Shown here: positions 1-12,187 of the stretch, piece after piece
Layout of the letters: each line of letters opens with the position of its first letter
Numbering within the stretch: position 1 is the stretch's first letter
Origin: Calliopsis andreniformis
Taxonomy: Eukaryota; Arthropoda; Insecta; Hymenoptera; Andrenidae
Length of the DNA: 64,000 bases
Direction of reading: 5' to 3'
Assembly: GCF_051401765.1 (NCBI RefSeq)
Contig: NW_027480423.1
Location: forward strand, 13,082,001 to 13,146,000
Position numbers and translations under genes: made by a program
Notes under the pieces: generated by a model
Databases searched by the model: none
Told to the model about the DNA's origin: nothing
Seen by the model: the letters and a program-made list of their open reading frames with translations, nothing else

Positions 1-333
1 CACCAACTATTCGATCTGGTGGAGCAACGCCCTAGAGTGAAGCCTAGGTTGCCCAGAACGTAGAAATGACCATTACCTTCACACTGGATGCAATTATTCG
101 TTTTATACGATGGAAAAACTGTTGTATTTATATTGTATTTTATGCTTCTGGCGTTCACTTCTTAGGCCCTAATTATTCGATCGGGTGGAACAACGCCCTA
201 GGGTGAAGCCTAGGTTGCCCGGAAAGTAGAAATGACAATCACTTTCAAACTGGTTGCAATTATACCCGTTATATGATGGAAAAACTATTGCATTTTTATT
301 GTATTTTATGCTTCGGTCGTTGTCTTCTAAGGC
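1..333 (-). repeat. 166-bp satellite, two inverted monomers
   Basis: This stretch reads as the reverse complement of everything to its right. On the + strand it shows TTCGATCTGGTGG, then CCTAGGTTGCCC, then TAGAAATGACC, then TTTTATACGATGG, which are the complements of the usual anchors. It holds about two monomers and continues leftward out of the window. The copy at the left edge carries the GTTGGTGCC form (read on its own strand) that is common around 48-58 kb, so it belongs to the same family. No other minus-oriented copy was seen in the rest of the window. Confidence 0.97.
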
Positions 334-369
334 TGTATTCCGTCATATAACGGGAATAATTGCAACCAG
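250..369. repeat. Palindromic inversion junction in the satellite array
   Basis: Orientation flips here. Bases 250-281 and 338-369 form inverted arms matching at 30 of 32 positions, around a 56-base loop (282-337). The loop's left part is still minus-strand satellite down to AAGGC at 329-333. Bases 334-337 are transitional, and forward satellite starts with TTCCGTC at 338. Both arms share the rare combination CCCGTT plus ATATGA, where most copies read CCTGTT or CGTTTT and then ATACGA. Shared rare variants suggest that both arms derive from one monomer or from close neighbours, as in a fold-back inversion. Confidence 0.9.
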
Positions 370-1750
370 TGTGAAACTAATGGTCATTTCAACGTTCCGG
401 CCAACCTAGGCTTCACTCTAGGGCGTTAGTCCACCAGATCCAATAGTTAGGGCGTAAGAAGTCAACGCCAGCAGCATAAAATATTAAATAAATAGAACAG
501 TTTTTCCATTGTATAAAACGAATAATTGCAACCAGTATGAAAGTTATGGTCATTTCTACGTTTCGGGCAACCTAGGCTTCACTCTAGGGCGTTGCTCCAC
601 CACATCGAGTTGCTACGGCCTTAGAAGTCATCGCCAGAAGCATAAAATACAATATAGATGCAACAGTTTTTACATCTTATAACAGGAATAATTGCAGCCA
701 GTGTGAAAGCGATGGTCATTTCTACGCTCCGGGCAACCTAGGCTTCACTCCAGGATGTTGCTCCACCAGGTCGAATAGTTGCGGCCTTAGAAAACAACTC
801 CAGACGCATAAAATACAATAAAAATACAACAGTTTTTACATCGTATAAAAAGAATAATTTGCAACCAGTGTGAAAGTATTGGTCATTTCTGCGGTTCGGA
901 CAACATACGCTTCACTCTTGGACGTTGCCCAGCGAGATAGAGTACCTAGGACCTTATAAGTCAACGTCAGAAGCTTAAAGTACAATAAAAATCCAACAGT
1001 TTGTCCATCGTATAACCGGAGTAATTGCAACCAGTGTGAAAGTGATGGTCATTTCTACGTTCCGGGCAAACCAGGTTTCACTCCAGGGCGTTGTTTCACC
1101 AGATCGACTGGCTAGGGCATAAGAAGTCAACGCCAGAAGCATAAAGTACAATATAAATACAACAGTTTTTCAATCGTATATCAGGTATAATTGCCACCAG
1201 TGTGAAAGATATGGTCATTTCTACGTTCCGGGCAACCTAGGCTTCACTCTAGGGCGTTGGTCCACCAGATCCAATAGTTTCGGCCTAAGACGTCAACGCC
1301 AGAAGCATAAAATACAAAATAAATGCAACAGTTTTTCCATCGTATAATAGGAATAATTGGAACCAGTGTGAACGTAATGGTCATATCTACGTTCCGCGCA
1401 ACCTAGGCTTCGCTCTAGGGTGTTGCTCCACCAGAACGAATAGCTAGGGACTTAGAGTTCAACGCCAGAAGCGTAAAATACAATAATAATACAACAGTTT
1501 TTCCATTGTATAAAACGAATAACTGCAACCAGTGTGAAGGTAATGGTCATTTCAACGTTCCGGGCAACCTAGGCTTCACTATATGGCGTTGCTCCACCAC
1601 ATCGAATAGTTACGGCCTTAGAAGCCAACGCCAGAAGCAAAAAATACAATTTAAATACAACAGTTCTTCCATCGTATAGAACGAATAATTGCATCCAGTG
1701 TGAAAGCAATGGCCATTTCAACGATCCGGGCAACCTAGGCTTCACTCTAG

Positions 1751-2310
1751 TGCGTTGCTCCAACAGATCGAATTGTTAGGGCCTTAGAAGTCAACGCTCG
1801 AAGCATAAAATACAATAAAGATACAACAGTTTTTCCATCGTATAACAGGAGTAATTGCAGCCAATGTGAAAGGGATGGTCATTTCTACGTTCCGGGCAAC
1901 CTAGGCTTCACTCTATGGCGTTGTTCCATCAGATCGAATTGTTAGGGCCTTAGAAGTCAACGCCAGAATTATAAAACACAAAACAAATACAACAGTTTTT
2001 CCATCGTATAGAACGAATAATTGCAACCAGTGTGAAAGTTATGGCCACTTCTACGTTCCGGGCAACATAGGCGTCACTCTAGTGCGTTGCTCCAACAGAT
2101 CGAATAGTTAGGGCCTTAGAAGTCAAAGCTCGAAGCATAAAATACAATAAAGATACACAGTTTTTCCATCGCCTAACAGGAGTAATTGCAACCAGTGTGA
2201 AATGGATGGTCATTTTGTACGTTCCGAGCAACCTAGGCATCACTCTATGGCGTTGCTCCACCAGATCGAATTGTTAGGGCCTTAGAAGTCAACGCAAGAA
2301 GGATAAAATA
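1751..2310 (+). repeat. Old dimer duplication (332 bp offset)
   Basis: Bases 1751-2082 (two monomers) are followed by a related pair from 2083. Shared diagnostic variants are TGCGTTGCTCCAACAG, AATACAATAAAGATAC, CAGGAGTAATTG and CTATGGCGTTG. The copies have since diverged by several substitutions and a one-base loss at GATACACAG near 2154, so the duplication is not recent. Confidence 0.75.
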
Positions 2311-2784
2311 CAATATAAATACAACAGTTCGTCCATCGTATAACAGGAATAATTGCAACCAGTGTGAAGGTAATGGTCATTTCTACGTTCCGGGCAACCG
2401 AGGCTTCACTCTGGGGCGTTGCTCCACCAGATCGAATACCTAGGGACTTAGAAGTCAACGCCAGAAGCATACAATACAATAAAAATACAACTGTTTTAAT
2501 CGTATAACGGGAATAATTCCAAGCAGGTTGAAAGTAATGGTCACTTCTACCTTCCGTGCAACCTAGGCTCAACTCTAGGGCGTTGCTCCTCCAGATCGAA
2601 TAGTTAGGGCCTTAGAAGTCAAAGCACGAAGCATAAAATACAATAAAAATACAACAGTTTTTTCATCGTATAGAACGAATGATTGCATCAACTGTGAAGG
2701 TAATGGTAATTTCTACGTTCCGGGCAGCCTAGGCTTCACTCCAGGGCGTTGCTCCATCAGATCGCATAATTAGGGCCAAAGGAG

Positions 2785-3973
2785 TCAACGCCAGAAGCAT
2801 AAAAAACAATATAAATACAACAGTTTTTCCGCCGTATAAAATGAATAATTGCAATCAGTTTGAATGTAATGGTCATTTCTACGCTCAGGTCAACCTAGGC
2901 TTCACTCTAGGGCGTTGCTCCACCAGATCGAAGAGTTAGGGCCTTAGAAGACAACGCCCGATACATAAAATACAAAATAAATAGAACAGTCTTTCCATCG
3001 TATAAAACGAATAATTGCAGCCAGTGTGAAAGTTATGGTCATTTCTACCTTCCGTGCAACCTAGGCTTCAATCTAGGGCGTTGCTCCACCAGATCGAATA
3101 GTTATGGCCTAAGAAGTCAACGCCAGAAGCATAAAATACAATATTAATGGAACAGTTTTTCCATTGTATAAAACGAATAATTGCAACCAGTATGAACGTT
3201 ATGGCCATTTCTACATTCCCGGCCACCTAGGCTTCACACTAGGGCGTTGATCCACCAGATCGAATAGTTAGGGCCTAAGAAGTCAACGCCAGAAACATAA
3301 AATACAATAAAGGTACAACAGTTTTTCCATCGTATAGAACGAATGATTGCATCAACTGTGAAGGTAATGGTCATTTCTACGTTCCGGGCAACCTAGGCTT
3401 CACTCCAGGGCGTTGCTCCATCAGATCGCATAGTTAGGGCCTAAGGAGTCAACGCCAGAAGCATAAAATACAATATAAATACAACAGTTTTTCCGTCGTA
3501 TAACAGGAATAATTGTAACCAGTCTGAAACTAATGGTCATTTCTACGTTCCCGCCAACCTAGGCTTCACTCTAGGGCGTGGCTCCACCATAGCGAATAGT
3601 TAGGGCCTAAGGAGTCAACGCCAGAAGCATAAAATACAATATAAATACAACAGCTTTTCCATCGCATAAAATGAATAATTGCAGTCAGTGTGAATGTAAT
3701 GGTCATTTCTACGCTCCGGTCAACCTAGGCTTCACTCTAGGGCGTTGCTCCACCAGATCGATGAGTTAAGGCCTTAGAAGACAACGCCCGAAGCATAAAA
3801 TACAAAATAAATAGAACAGTCTTTCCATCGTATAAAACGAATAGTTGCAGCCAGTGTGAAAGTTATGGTCATTTCTACGTTCCGTGCAACCTAGGCTTCA
3901 ATCTAGGGCGTTACTCCACAAGATCGAATAGTTATGGCCTAAGAAGTCAACGCCAGAAGCTTAAAATACAATA
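2785..3973 (+). repeat. Old five-monomer duplication (830 bp offset)
   Basis: Bases 2785-3143 match 3615-3973. Shared variants are AGGAGTCAACGCC, ATGAATAATTGCA with a TCAGT continuation, CTACGCTC followed by GGTCAACC, GAAGACAACGCCCGA, ACAAAATAAATAGAACAG and TTCAATCTAGGG. Differences between the copies show age. A related monomer with TAGAACGAATGATT occurs at 2671, 3335 and 5161, that is at offsets of 4 and 11 monomers. Confidence 0.75.
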
Positions 3974-4740
3974 TAAATACAACAGTTTTTCCATGGTGTA
4001 AAACGGATAATAACAACCAGTGCTAAAGTAATGATCATTTCGACGTTTCGGGCATCCTAGACTTAATTCTGAGGCATTGCTCCACCAGATCGAAGACATA
4101 GGGCCTTAGAAGTCAACGCCAGAAGCATAAAATACAAAATAAATTCAACAGTTTTTCCATCGTATAAAACGAATGATTGCAACCAGTGTGAAAGTTATAG
4201 TCTTTTCTACGTTCCGTGCAGCCTAGGCTTCACTCTAGGGCGCTGGTCCACCAGATAGAATATATAGGGCCTAAGAAGTCAACGCCAGAAGCATAAAATA
4301 CAATATAAATACAACAGTTTTTCCATTGCATAAAACGAATAATTGCAACGAGTATGAACGTTATGGTCATTTCTACGTACCGGGCAACCTAGGCTTCACC
4401 CTAGGACGTGGCTCCACCATATCGAATAGTTAGGGCCTTAGAAGTCAACGCCCGAAACATAAAATAGAATAAAAGTACAACAGTTTTTCCATCCTATAAC
4501 AGGAATAATTGCAACCAGTGTGAAAGTAATGGTCATTTCTACGTTCCCGCCAACATAGGCTTCACTCCAGGTCGTTGCTCCACCAGATCTAATAGTTATG
4601 GCCTAAGAAGTCAACGCCCGAGGCATAAAGTACAAAATAAATAGAACAGTTTTTCTATTGTATAAAACGAATTATTTCAACTAGTGTAAAAGTTATGGTC
4701 ATTTCTATGCATTGGGCAACCTAGGCTTCGCTCCACGGCA

Positions 4741-6366
4741 TTGGTGCACCAGATCGAATACCTAGGGACTTAGAAGCCATCGCCCAGAGCATAAAATGCA
4801 ATAAAGATACAACAGTTTTTCCATCGTGTAGAACGGTTAATTGCAACCAGTGTGAAAGTACTTGTCATTTCTACGTTCCGGGCAGCCTAGGCTTCGCTCT
4901 AGGGCGTTGTTCACCCAGATCGAATAGCTAGGGACTTAGAAGTCAACGCCAGAAGCATAAAATACAATATAAGCACAACAGATTTTCCATCGTATAAAAT
5001 GAATAATTGCAATCAGTGTGAAAGTAATGGTCATTTCTACGTACCGGGCAACCTAGGCTTCACTCTAGGGCGTTGCTCCACCAGATCGAATAGTTAGGGC
5101 CTAAGAAGTCAACGCCAGAAACATAAAATACAATAAAAATACAACAGTTTTTCCATCGTATAGAACGAATGATTACACCAACGGTGAAGGTAGTGGTCAT
5201 TTCTACGTTCCGGGCAACCTAGGCTTCACTCCAGGGCGTTGCTCCATCAGATCGCATAGTTAGGGCCTAAGGAGTCAACGCCAGAAGCATAAAATACAAT
5301 ATTAATGGAACAGTTTTTCCATTGTATAAAACGAATAATTGCAACCAGTATGAACGTTATGGCCATTTCTACATTCCCGGCCACCTAGGCTTCACACTAG
5401 GGCGTTGCTCCACCAGAAGAATAGATAGGGCCTAAGAAGTCAACGCTAGAAGCATAAAATACAATATAAATACAACAGATTTTCCATCGTATAAAACGAA
5501 TAACAGCAACCAGTGTGAAAGTTAGGGTCATTTCTACGGTCCGGGCCACCTAGGCTTCACTCTAGGGCTTTGCTCCGACAGATCGAATAGTTAGGGCCTC
5601 ATAAGGGAACGCCCGAGGCATAAAATACAAAATAAATAGAACAGTTTTTCCATTGTATAAAACGAATTATTGCAACCAGTGTGAAAGTGATGGTCATTTC
5701 TACGTTCCGTACAACCTAGGCTTCACTCTAGGGTGTTGGTCCACCATATCGAATAGATATGGCCTAAGAAGTCAACGCCAGAACCATAAAATACAATACA
5801 AATACAACAGCTTTTCCATTGTATAAAACGAATAATTGCAGTCAGTATGAACGTTATGGTCATTTCTACGCTCCGGGCAACCTAGGCTTCACCCTAGGAT
5901 GTGGCTCCACCATATCGAATAGTTAGGGCCTTAGAAGCCAACGCCCGAAGCATAAAATACAATAAAAATACAACAGTCTTTCCATCGTGTAAAACGGATA
6001 AATGCAACCAGTGTGAAGGTACTGGTCATTTCTACGTATTGGACAACCTAGGCTTCGCTCCAGGGCATTGGTGCACCAGATCGAATACCTAGGGACTTAG
6101 ATGCCAACGCCCAGAGCATAAAATGCAATAAAGATACAACAGTTTTTCCATCGTGTAGAACGGTTAATTGCAACCAGTGAGAAAGTACTTGTCATTTCTA
6201 CGTTCCGGGCAGCCTAGGCTTCGCACTAGGGCGTTGTTCACCCAGATCGAATAGCTAGGGACTTCGAAGTCAACGCCAGAAGCATAAAATACAATATAAA
6301 TACAACAACTTTTCCATCGTATAAAATGAATAATTGCAAACAGTGTGAAAGTAATGGTCATTTCTA
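4741..6366 (+). repeat. Old eight-monomer duplication (1328 bp offset)
   Basis: Bases 4741-5038 match 6069-6366. Shared rare variants are TTGGTGCACCAG, AATACCTAGGGACTTAGA, GCCCAGAGCATAAAATGC, TCGTGTAGAACGGTTAATTG, GTACTTGTCATTTC and GTTGTTCACCCAGATCG. The match stops at ACGTACCGGG versus ACATTCCGTG. It is an example of higher-order structure surviving in the diverged segment. Confidence 0.8.
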
Positions 6367-7653
6367 CATTCCGTGCAACCTAGGCTCCACTCTAGGGCGT
6401 TGCTCCTCCAGATCGAATAGTTAGGGCCTAAGAAGTCAACGCCAGAAGCATAAAGTACAATAAAGATACAACGGTTTTTCCATCGTATAAAACGAATAAT
6501 TGCAACCAGTGTGAAGGTAATGGTCTTTTCTACGTTCCGGGCAACCTAGGCTTCAATCTAGGTCGTTGTTCCACCAGATCGAACAGTTAGGCCTTAAGAA
6601 GTCAACGCAAGAAGCATAAAATACACTAAAGATACAACAGTCTTTCCATAGTATAAAACGAATAATTGCAGCCAGTGTGAAAGCAATGGCCATTTCTACG
6701 TTCCGGGCAACCTAGGCGTCACTCTAGCGCGTTGCTCCAACAGATCGAATAGTTAGGGCATTAGAAGTCAACGCCCGAAGCATAAAATACAGTAAAGATA
6801 CACCAGTTTTTCCATCGTATAACAGGAGTAATTGCAACCAGTGTGAAAGGGATGGTCATTTCTACGTTCCGGGCAACCTAGACTACACCCTATGGCGTTG
6901 TGCCACCAGATAGAATTGTTAGGGCCTTTGATGTCAACGCCAGAAATATAAAATAGAAAACAAATACAACAGTATTTCCATCGTATAAAACGAATAATTG
7001 CAAACAGTGCGGAAGTTATGGTCATTTCTATTTTCCGGGCGACCTAGGCTTCTCTACAGGGCGTTGATCCACCACATTGAATCGCTACGGCCTTAGAAGC
7101 CAACGTCAGAAGCATAAAATACAATATAAATACAACAGCTTTTCCAGCGTACAAATTGAATAATTGCAAACAGTGTGAATGTAACGTTCATTTCTACGTT
7201 CCGGGCAACTTAGGCTTGACTCTAGGGCGTTGTCCCACCAGACCGAATAGTTAGGGCTTTAGAAGTCAGCGCCGTGAGCATAAAATACAATATAGATACA
7301 ACAGTTTTTCCATCCTATATAACGAATAATTGCATCCAATGTGAAAGTAATGGTCATTTCTACGTTCCGGGCAACCTAGGCTTCAATATAGTGAGTTGTT
7401 CTACCAGTCCGAATTGCTACGGAGTTAGAAGTCAACGCCAGAAACATAAAATACAATATAAATACAACAACTTTTCCATCGTTTAAAATGAATAATTGCA
7501 AACAGTGTGAAAGTAATGGTCATTTCTACATTCCGTGCAACCTAGGCTCCACTCTAGGGCGTTGCTCCACCAGATCGAATTGATAGGGCCTAAGAAGTCA
7601 ACGCCAGAAGCATAAAATACAATAAAAATACAACAGTTTTTCCATCATATAAC

Positions 7654-8645
7654 AGGAATAATTGCAACCAGTTTGAATGTTATGGTCATTTCTACTTTCC
7701 GGGCAACCTAGGCTTCACCCTAGGGCGTTGTTCCATCCGATCGAATAGTTAGGGCCTAAGAAGTGAACGCCAGAAGCATAAAATACAATATAAATGCAAC
7801 AGTTTTTCCATCGTATAAAACGAATAATTGCATCCAGTGTGAAAGTAATGGTCATTTCTTCGTTCCGGGCAACCTAGGCTTCACTCTAGGGCGTAGCTCC
7901 ACCAGATCGAATAGTTAGTGCCTTAGAAGTCAACGTCAGAAGCATAAAATACAGTATAAATACAACAGTTCTTCCATCGTATAAAACGAATAATTGCAAC
8001 CAGTATGAAAGTTATGGACATTTCTACTTTCCAGGCAACCTAGGCTTCACCCTAGGGCGTTGTTCCACCCGATCGAATAGTTAGGGCCTAAGAAATGAAC
8101 GCCAGAAGCATAAAATACAATATAAATACAACAGTTTTTCCATCGTATAACAGGAATAATTGCAACCAGTTTGAATGTTATGGTCATTTCTACTTTCCGG
8201 GCAACCTAGGCTTCACCCTAGGGCGTTGTTCCACCCGATCGAATAGTTAGGGCCTAAGAAATGAACGCCAGAAGCATAAAATACAATATAAATACAACAG
8301 TTTTTCCATCGTATAAAACGAATAATTGCATCCAGTGTGAAAGTAATGGTCATTTCTACGTTCCGGGCAACCTAGGCTTCACTCTAGGGCGTAGCTCCAC
8401 CAGATCGAATAGTTAGTGCCTTAGAAGTCAACGTCAGAAGCATAAAATACAGTATAAACACAACAGTTCTTCCATCGTATAAAACGAATAATTGCAACCA
8501 GTATGAAAGTTATGGACATTTCTACTTTCCAGGCAACACTGTAGGGCGTTGCTCCACCATATGGAATACTTAGTACCTTAGAACTCAACGCCAGAAGCAT
8601 AAAATGCAATATAAATACACCAGTTTTGCGATCGTATAAAAGGAA
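7654..8645 (+). repeat. Trimer higher-order repeat inside block A
   Basis: The marker AGGAATAATT with the CAGTTTGAATGTTATGG continuation recurs at 7654, 8152 and 8641, spacings of 498 and 489 bases, that is three monomers with and without the 9-base deletion. A second marker, CAGTTCTTCCATCG, recurs 498 bases apart. The trimer is nearly identical between its first two copies and is present again in block A copy 2. Confidence 0.85.
8531..8550 (+). repeat. 157-bp monomer: 9-base internal deletion
   Basis: Here GGCAACACTGTAGGGCG replaces the usual 26-base GGCAAC...TAGGGCG stretch, a net loss of nine bases that removes most of the left dyad arm. The identical deletion recurs at 13831 in block A copy 2. 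It therefore predates that duplication and is a useful marker for it. Confidence 0.9.
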
Positions 8646-9849
8646 TAATTGCAACCAGTTTGAATGTTATGGTCATTTCTACTTTCCGGGCAACCTAGGC
8701 TTCACCCTAGGGCATTGTTCCACCCGATCGAATAGTTAGGGCCTAAGAAGTGAACGCCAGAAGCATAAAATACAATATAAATACAACAGTTTTTCCATCG
8801 TATAAAACGAATAATTGCTACCAATGTGAATGTTATGGCCATTTCTACGTTCCGGGAAACCTAGGCTTCACCCTAGTGCGTTGTTCCACCAGATCGAATA
8901 GTTAAGGCCTAAGAAGTGAACGCCAGAAGCATAAAATACAATATAAATACAACAGTTTTTCCATCGTATAAAACGGATAATTGCAACCAGTATGAAAGTT
9001 ATGGTCATTTCTACTTCCCGGTCAATCTAGGATTCTCCTTAGGGCGTTGCTCCACCAGATAGAATAGTTAGGGCCCAAGAAGTCAACGCCAGTAGCATAA
9101 AATACAATATAAATGCAACAGCTTTTCCATCGCATAAAATGAATAATTGCAAAGAGTGTGAAAGTAATGGTCATTTCTACGTTCCGGGCAACGTATGTTT
9201 CACTCTAGGGCGTGGCTCCACCAGATCGAATAGTTAGTGCCTTAGAAGTCAACGTCAGAAGCATAAAATATAGTATAAATACAACAGTTCTTCCATCGTA
9301 TAGAACGAGTAATTGCAACCAGTATGAAAGTTATGGACATTTCTACTTTCCAGGCAACCTAGGCTTCACACTAGGGCGTTGCTCCACTAGATCGAATAGT
9401 TGGTGCCTTAGAAGTCAACGTCAGAAGCTTAAATTACAATATAAATACAACAGTTTTTCCATCGTATAAAACGAATAATTGCAACCAGTATGAAAGTTAT
9501 GGACATTTCTACTTTCCGGGCAACCTAGGCTTCACCCTAGGGCGTTGCTCCAACAGAATGAATAGTTGGGGCCTTAGAGGTCAACATCCGAAGCATAAAA
9601 TGCAAAAAAATACAACAGTTTTTCCATCGTATAACAGGAATAATTGCAACCAGTGTGAAAGTGATGGTCATTTCTACGTTCTGGGCAACCTAGGCTTTAC
9701 CCTAGGGCGTTGCTCCACCAGATCGAATAGTTAGTGCCTTAGAAGTCGACGCCCGAAACATAAAAAACAAAATTAATAGAACTGTTTTTCCATTGTATAA
9801 ATCGAATAATTGCTACAACTGAGAAAGTTATGGTCATCTCTACGTTCCG

Positions 9850-12187
9850 CGAAACCTAGGCTTCACTCTAGGGCGTTGCTCAACCAGACCGAATACCTAG
9901 GGACTTAGAAGTCAACGCCAGAAGCATACAATACAATAAAAATACAACAGTTTTTCATCGTATAACGGGAATAATTCCAAGCAGGGTGAAAGTAATGGTC
10001 ACTTCTACCTTCGGTGCAACCTAGGCTCAACTCTAGGGCGTTGCTCCTCCAGATCGAAAAGTTAGGGCCTTAGAAGTCAACGCACCAAGCATAAAATACA
10101 ATAAAGAAACAACAGTTTTTCCTTCGTATAACTTGAATAATTCCAACCAGTGTGAATCTGATAGTCGCTTCTACGTTCCTGGCAGCCTAGGCTTCAATCT
10201 AGGTCGTTGTTCCTCCAGTTCGAATAGTTAGGGCCTTAGAAGTCAAAGCACGAAGCATAAAATACAATAAAGATACACAGTTTTTCCATCGTATAAAACG
10301 AATAATTGCATCCAGTGTGAAAGCAATGGCCATTTCTACGTTCCGGGCAACCTAGGCGTCACTGTAGTGCGTTGCTCCAACAGATCGAATAGTTGGGGCC
10401 TTAGAAGTCAACGCCCGAAGCATAAAATACAATAAAGATACAACAGATTTTCAATCGCACAACAGGAGTAATTGCAGCCAGCGTGAAGGTTATGGTCATT
10501 TCTACGTTCCGGGCAATCTAGGCTTCACTCTAGGGCGTTGCTCCACCAGATCGAATACCTAGGGACTTAGAAGTCAACGCCAGAAGCATAAAATACAATA
10601 TAAATACAACTGCTTTTCCAGCGTACAAATTGAATAATTGCAAACAGTGTGAATGTGATAGTCGCTTCTACGTTCCTGGCAGTCTAGACTTCAATCTAGG
10701 TCGTTGTTCCTCCAGTTCGAATAGTTAGAGCCTTAGAAGTCAAAGCACGAAGCATAAAATACAATAAAGATACACAGTTTTTCCATCGTATAACAGGAGT
10801 AATTGCAACCAGTGTGAAAGGGATGGTCATTTCTACGTTCCGAGCAACCTAGGCTTCATTCTATGGCGTTGTTCCACCAGATCGAATTTTAGGATCTTAG
10901 AAGTCAACGCCAGAAGTATAAAATTCAAGACAAATACAACTATTTTTACATCTTATAAAACGAATAATTGCAACCAGTGTGAAAGTTGTGGTCATTTCTA
11001 CGTTCCGGGCAACCTAGGCTTCACTATAGGGCGTTGCTCCACCACATCGAATAGCCACGGCCTTAGAAGCCAACGTCAGAAGCATAAAATACAATATAAA
11101 TACAACAGCTTTTCCAGCGTATAAATTGAGTACTTGCATCCAGTGTGAAAGTAATGGCCATATCTACGTTGCGGGCAACCTAGGCTTCACTCTATGGCGT
11201 TGCTCCAACAGATCGAATAGTTAGGGCCTTAGAAGTCAACGCCCGAAGCATAAAATACAATAAAGATACAACAGATTTTCAATCGTGTGACAGGAGTAAT
11301 TGCATCCAGCGTGAACGTTATGGTCATTACTACGTTTCGGGCAACCTAGGCTTCAATATATGGAGTTGTTCCACCAGACCGCATAGCTACGGAGTTAGAA
11401 GTCAGCGCCAGAAGCATAAAATACAATATAAATACAACAACTTTTCTATCGTATAAAATGAATAATTGCAAACAGTGTGAAAGTAATGGTCATTTATACA
11501 TTCCGTGCAACCTAGGCTCCACCCTAGGGCGTTGCTCCACCAGATCGAATAGTTAGGGCCTAAGAAGTCAACGCCAGAAGCATAAAGTACAATATAAATA
11601 CAACGGTTTTTCCATCGAATAAAACGAATAATTGCAACCAGTGTGAAGGTAATGGTCTTTTCTACGTTCCGGGCAACCTAGGCTTCAATCTAGGTGGTTG
11701 TTCCACCAGATCGAACAGCTAGGGCCTAAGAAGTCAACGCAAGAATCATAAAATACAATATAAATACAACAGTTTGTCCATCGTATAGAAAGAATAATTG
11801 CATGCAGTGTGAAAGTAATGGCCATTTCTACGTTCCGGGCAACCTAGGCTTCACTCTAGGACATTGTTCCACCGGATCGAGTAGTTAGGGCCCAAGAAGT
11901 CAACGCCAGAAGCATAAAATACACTAAAAATACAATAGTTTTTCCATCGTATAAAACGAATAATTGCATCCAGTGTGAAAGCAATGGCCATTTCTTCGTT
12001 CCGGGCAACCTAGGCGTCACTGTAGTGCGTTGCTCCAACAGATCGAATAGTTGGGGCCATAGAAGTCAACGCCCGAAGCATAAAATACAATAAAGATACA
12101 ACAGTTTATCCATCGATTAACAGGAGTAATTGCAACCAGTGTGAAAGGGACGGTCATTTCTACGTTCCGGGCAACCTAGGCTTCACT
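9850..12187 (+). repeat. Diverged monomers between the two copies of block A
   Basis: About 14 monomers, less homogenised than the flanking blocks. An old three-monomer relationship (497 bp) is marked by GATAGTCGCTTCTACG near 10160 and 10657. The stretch 9885-10090 shares a run of rare variants with 2430-2640: AATACCTAGGGACTTAG, GCATACAATACAATAAA, CGGGAATAATTCCAAGCAG and AGGCTCAACTCTAGGG. This ties it to the old left segment. Confidence 0.8.

Larger units (their letters stand above)
338..6889 (+). repeat. Diverged monomers at the left of the array
   Basis: About 40 monomers, many carrying private substitutions and small indels, for example GAATAATTTGCAACC at 852-866 (extra T), CGTTGCCCAGCGAGATAG near 923 and GCCTAACAGG near 2171. 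Only short segments here have close partners. Period and orientation are unbroken. The pattern is that of an older, less homogenised part of the array, next to the inversion. No non-satellite sequence was seen. Confidence 0.85.
6890..9849 (+). repeat. Duplicated block A, copy 1 (~2.96 kb, about 18 monomers)
   Basis: This block recurs at 12188-15147 with a constant offset of 5298 bases. The left limit lies near TATGGCGTTGTGCCACCAG, upstream of which the copies differ at many sites. The right limit is at CTACGTTCCG (about 9849), after which copy 1 reads CGAAACC and copy 2 reads GGAAACC and then different monomers. I saw fewer than a dozen substitutions across the block, so the copying is recent. 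It contains a 157-bp monomer and a trimer repeat, both shared with copy 2. Confidence 0.9.
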
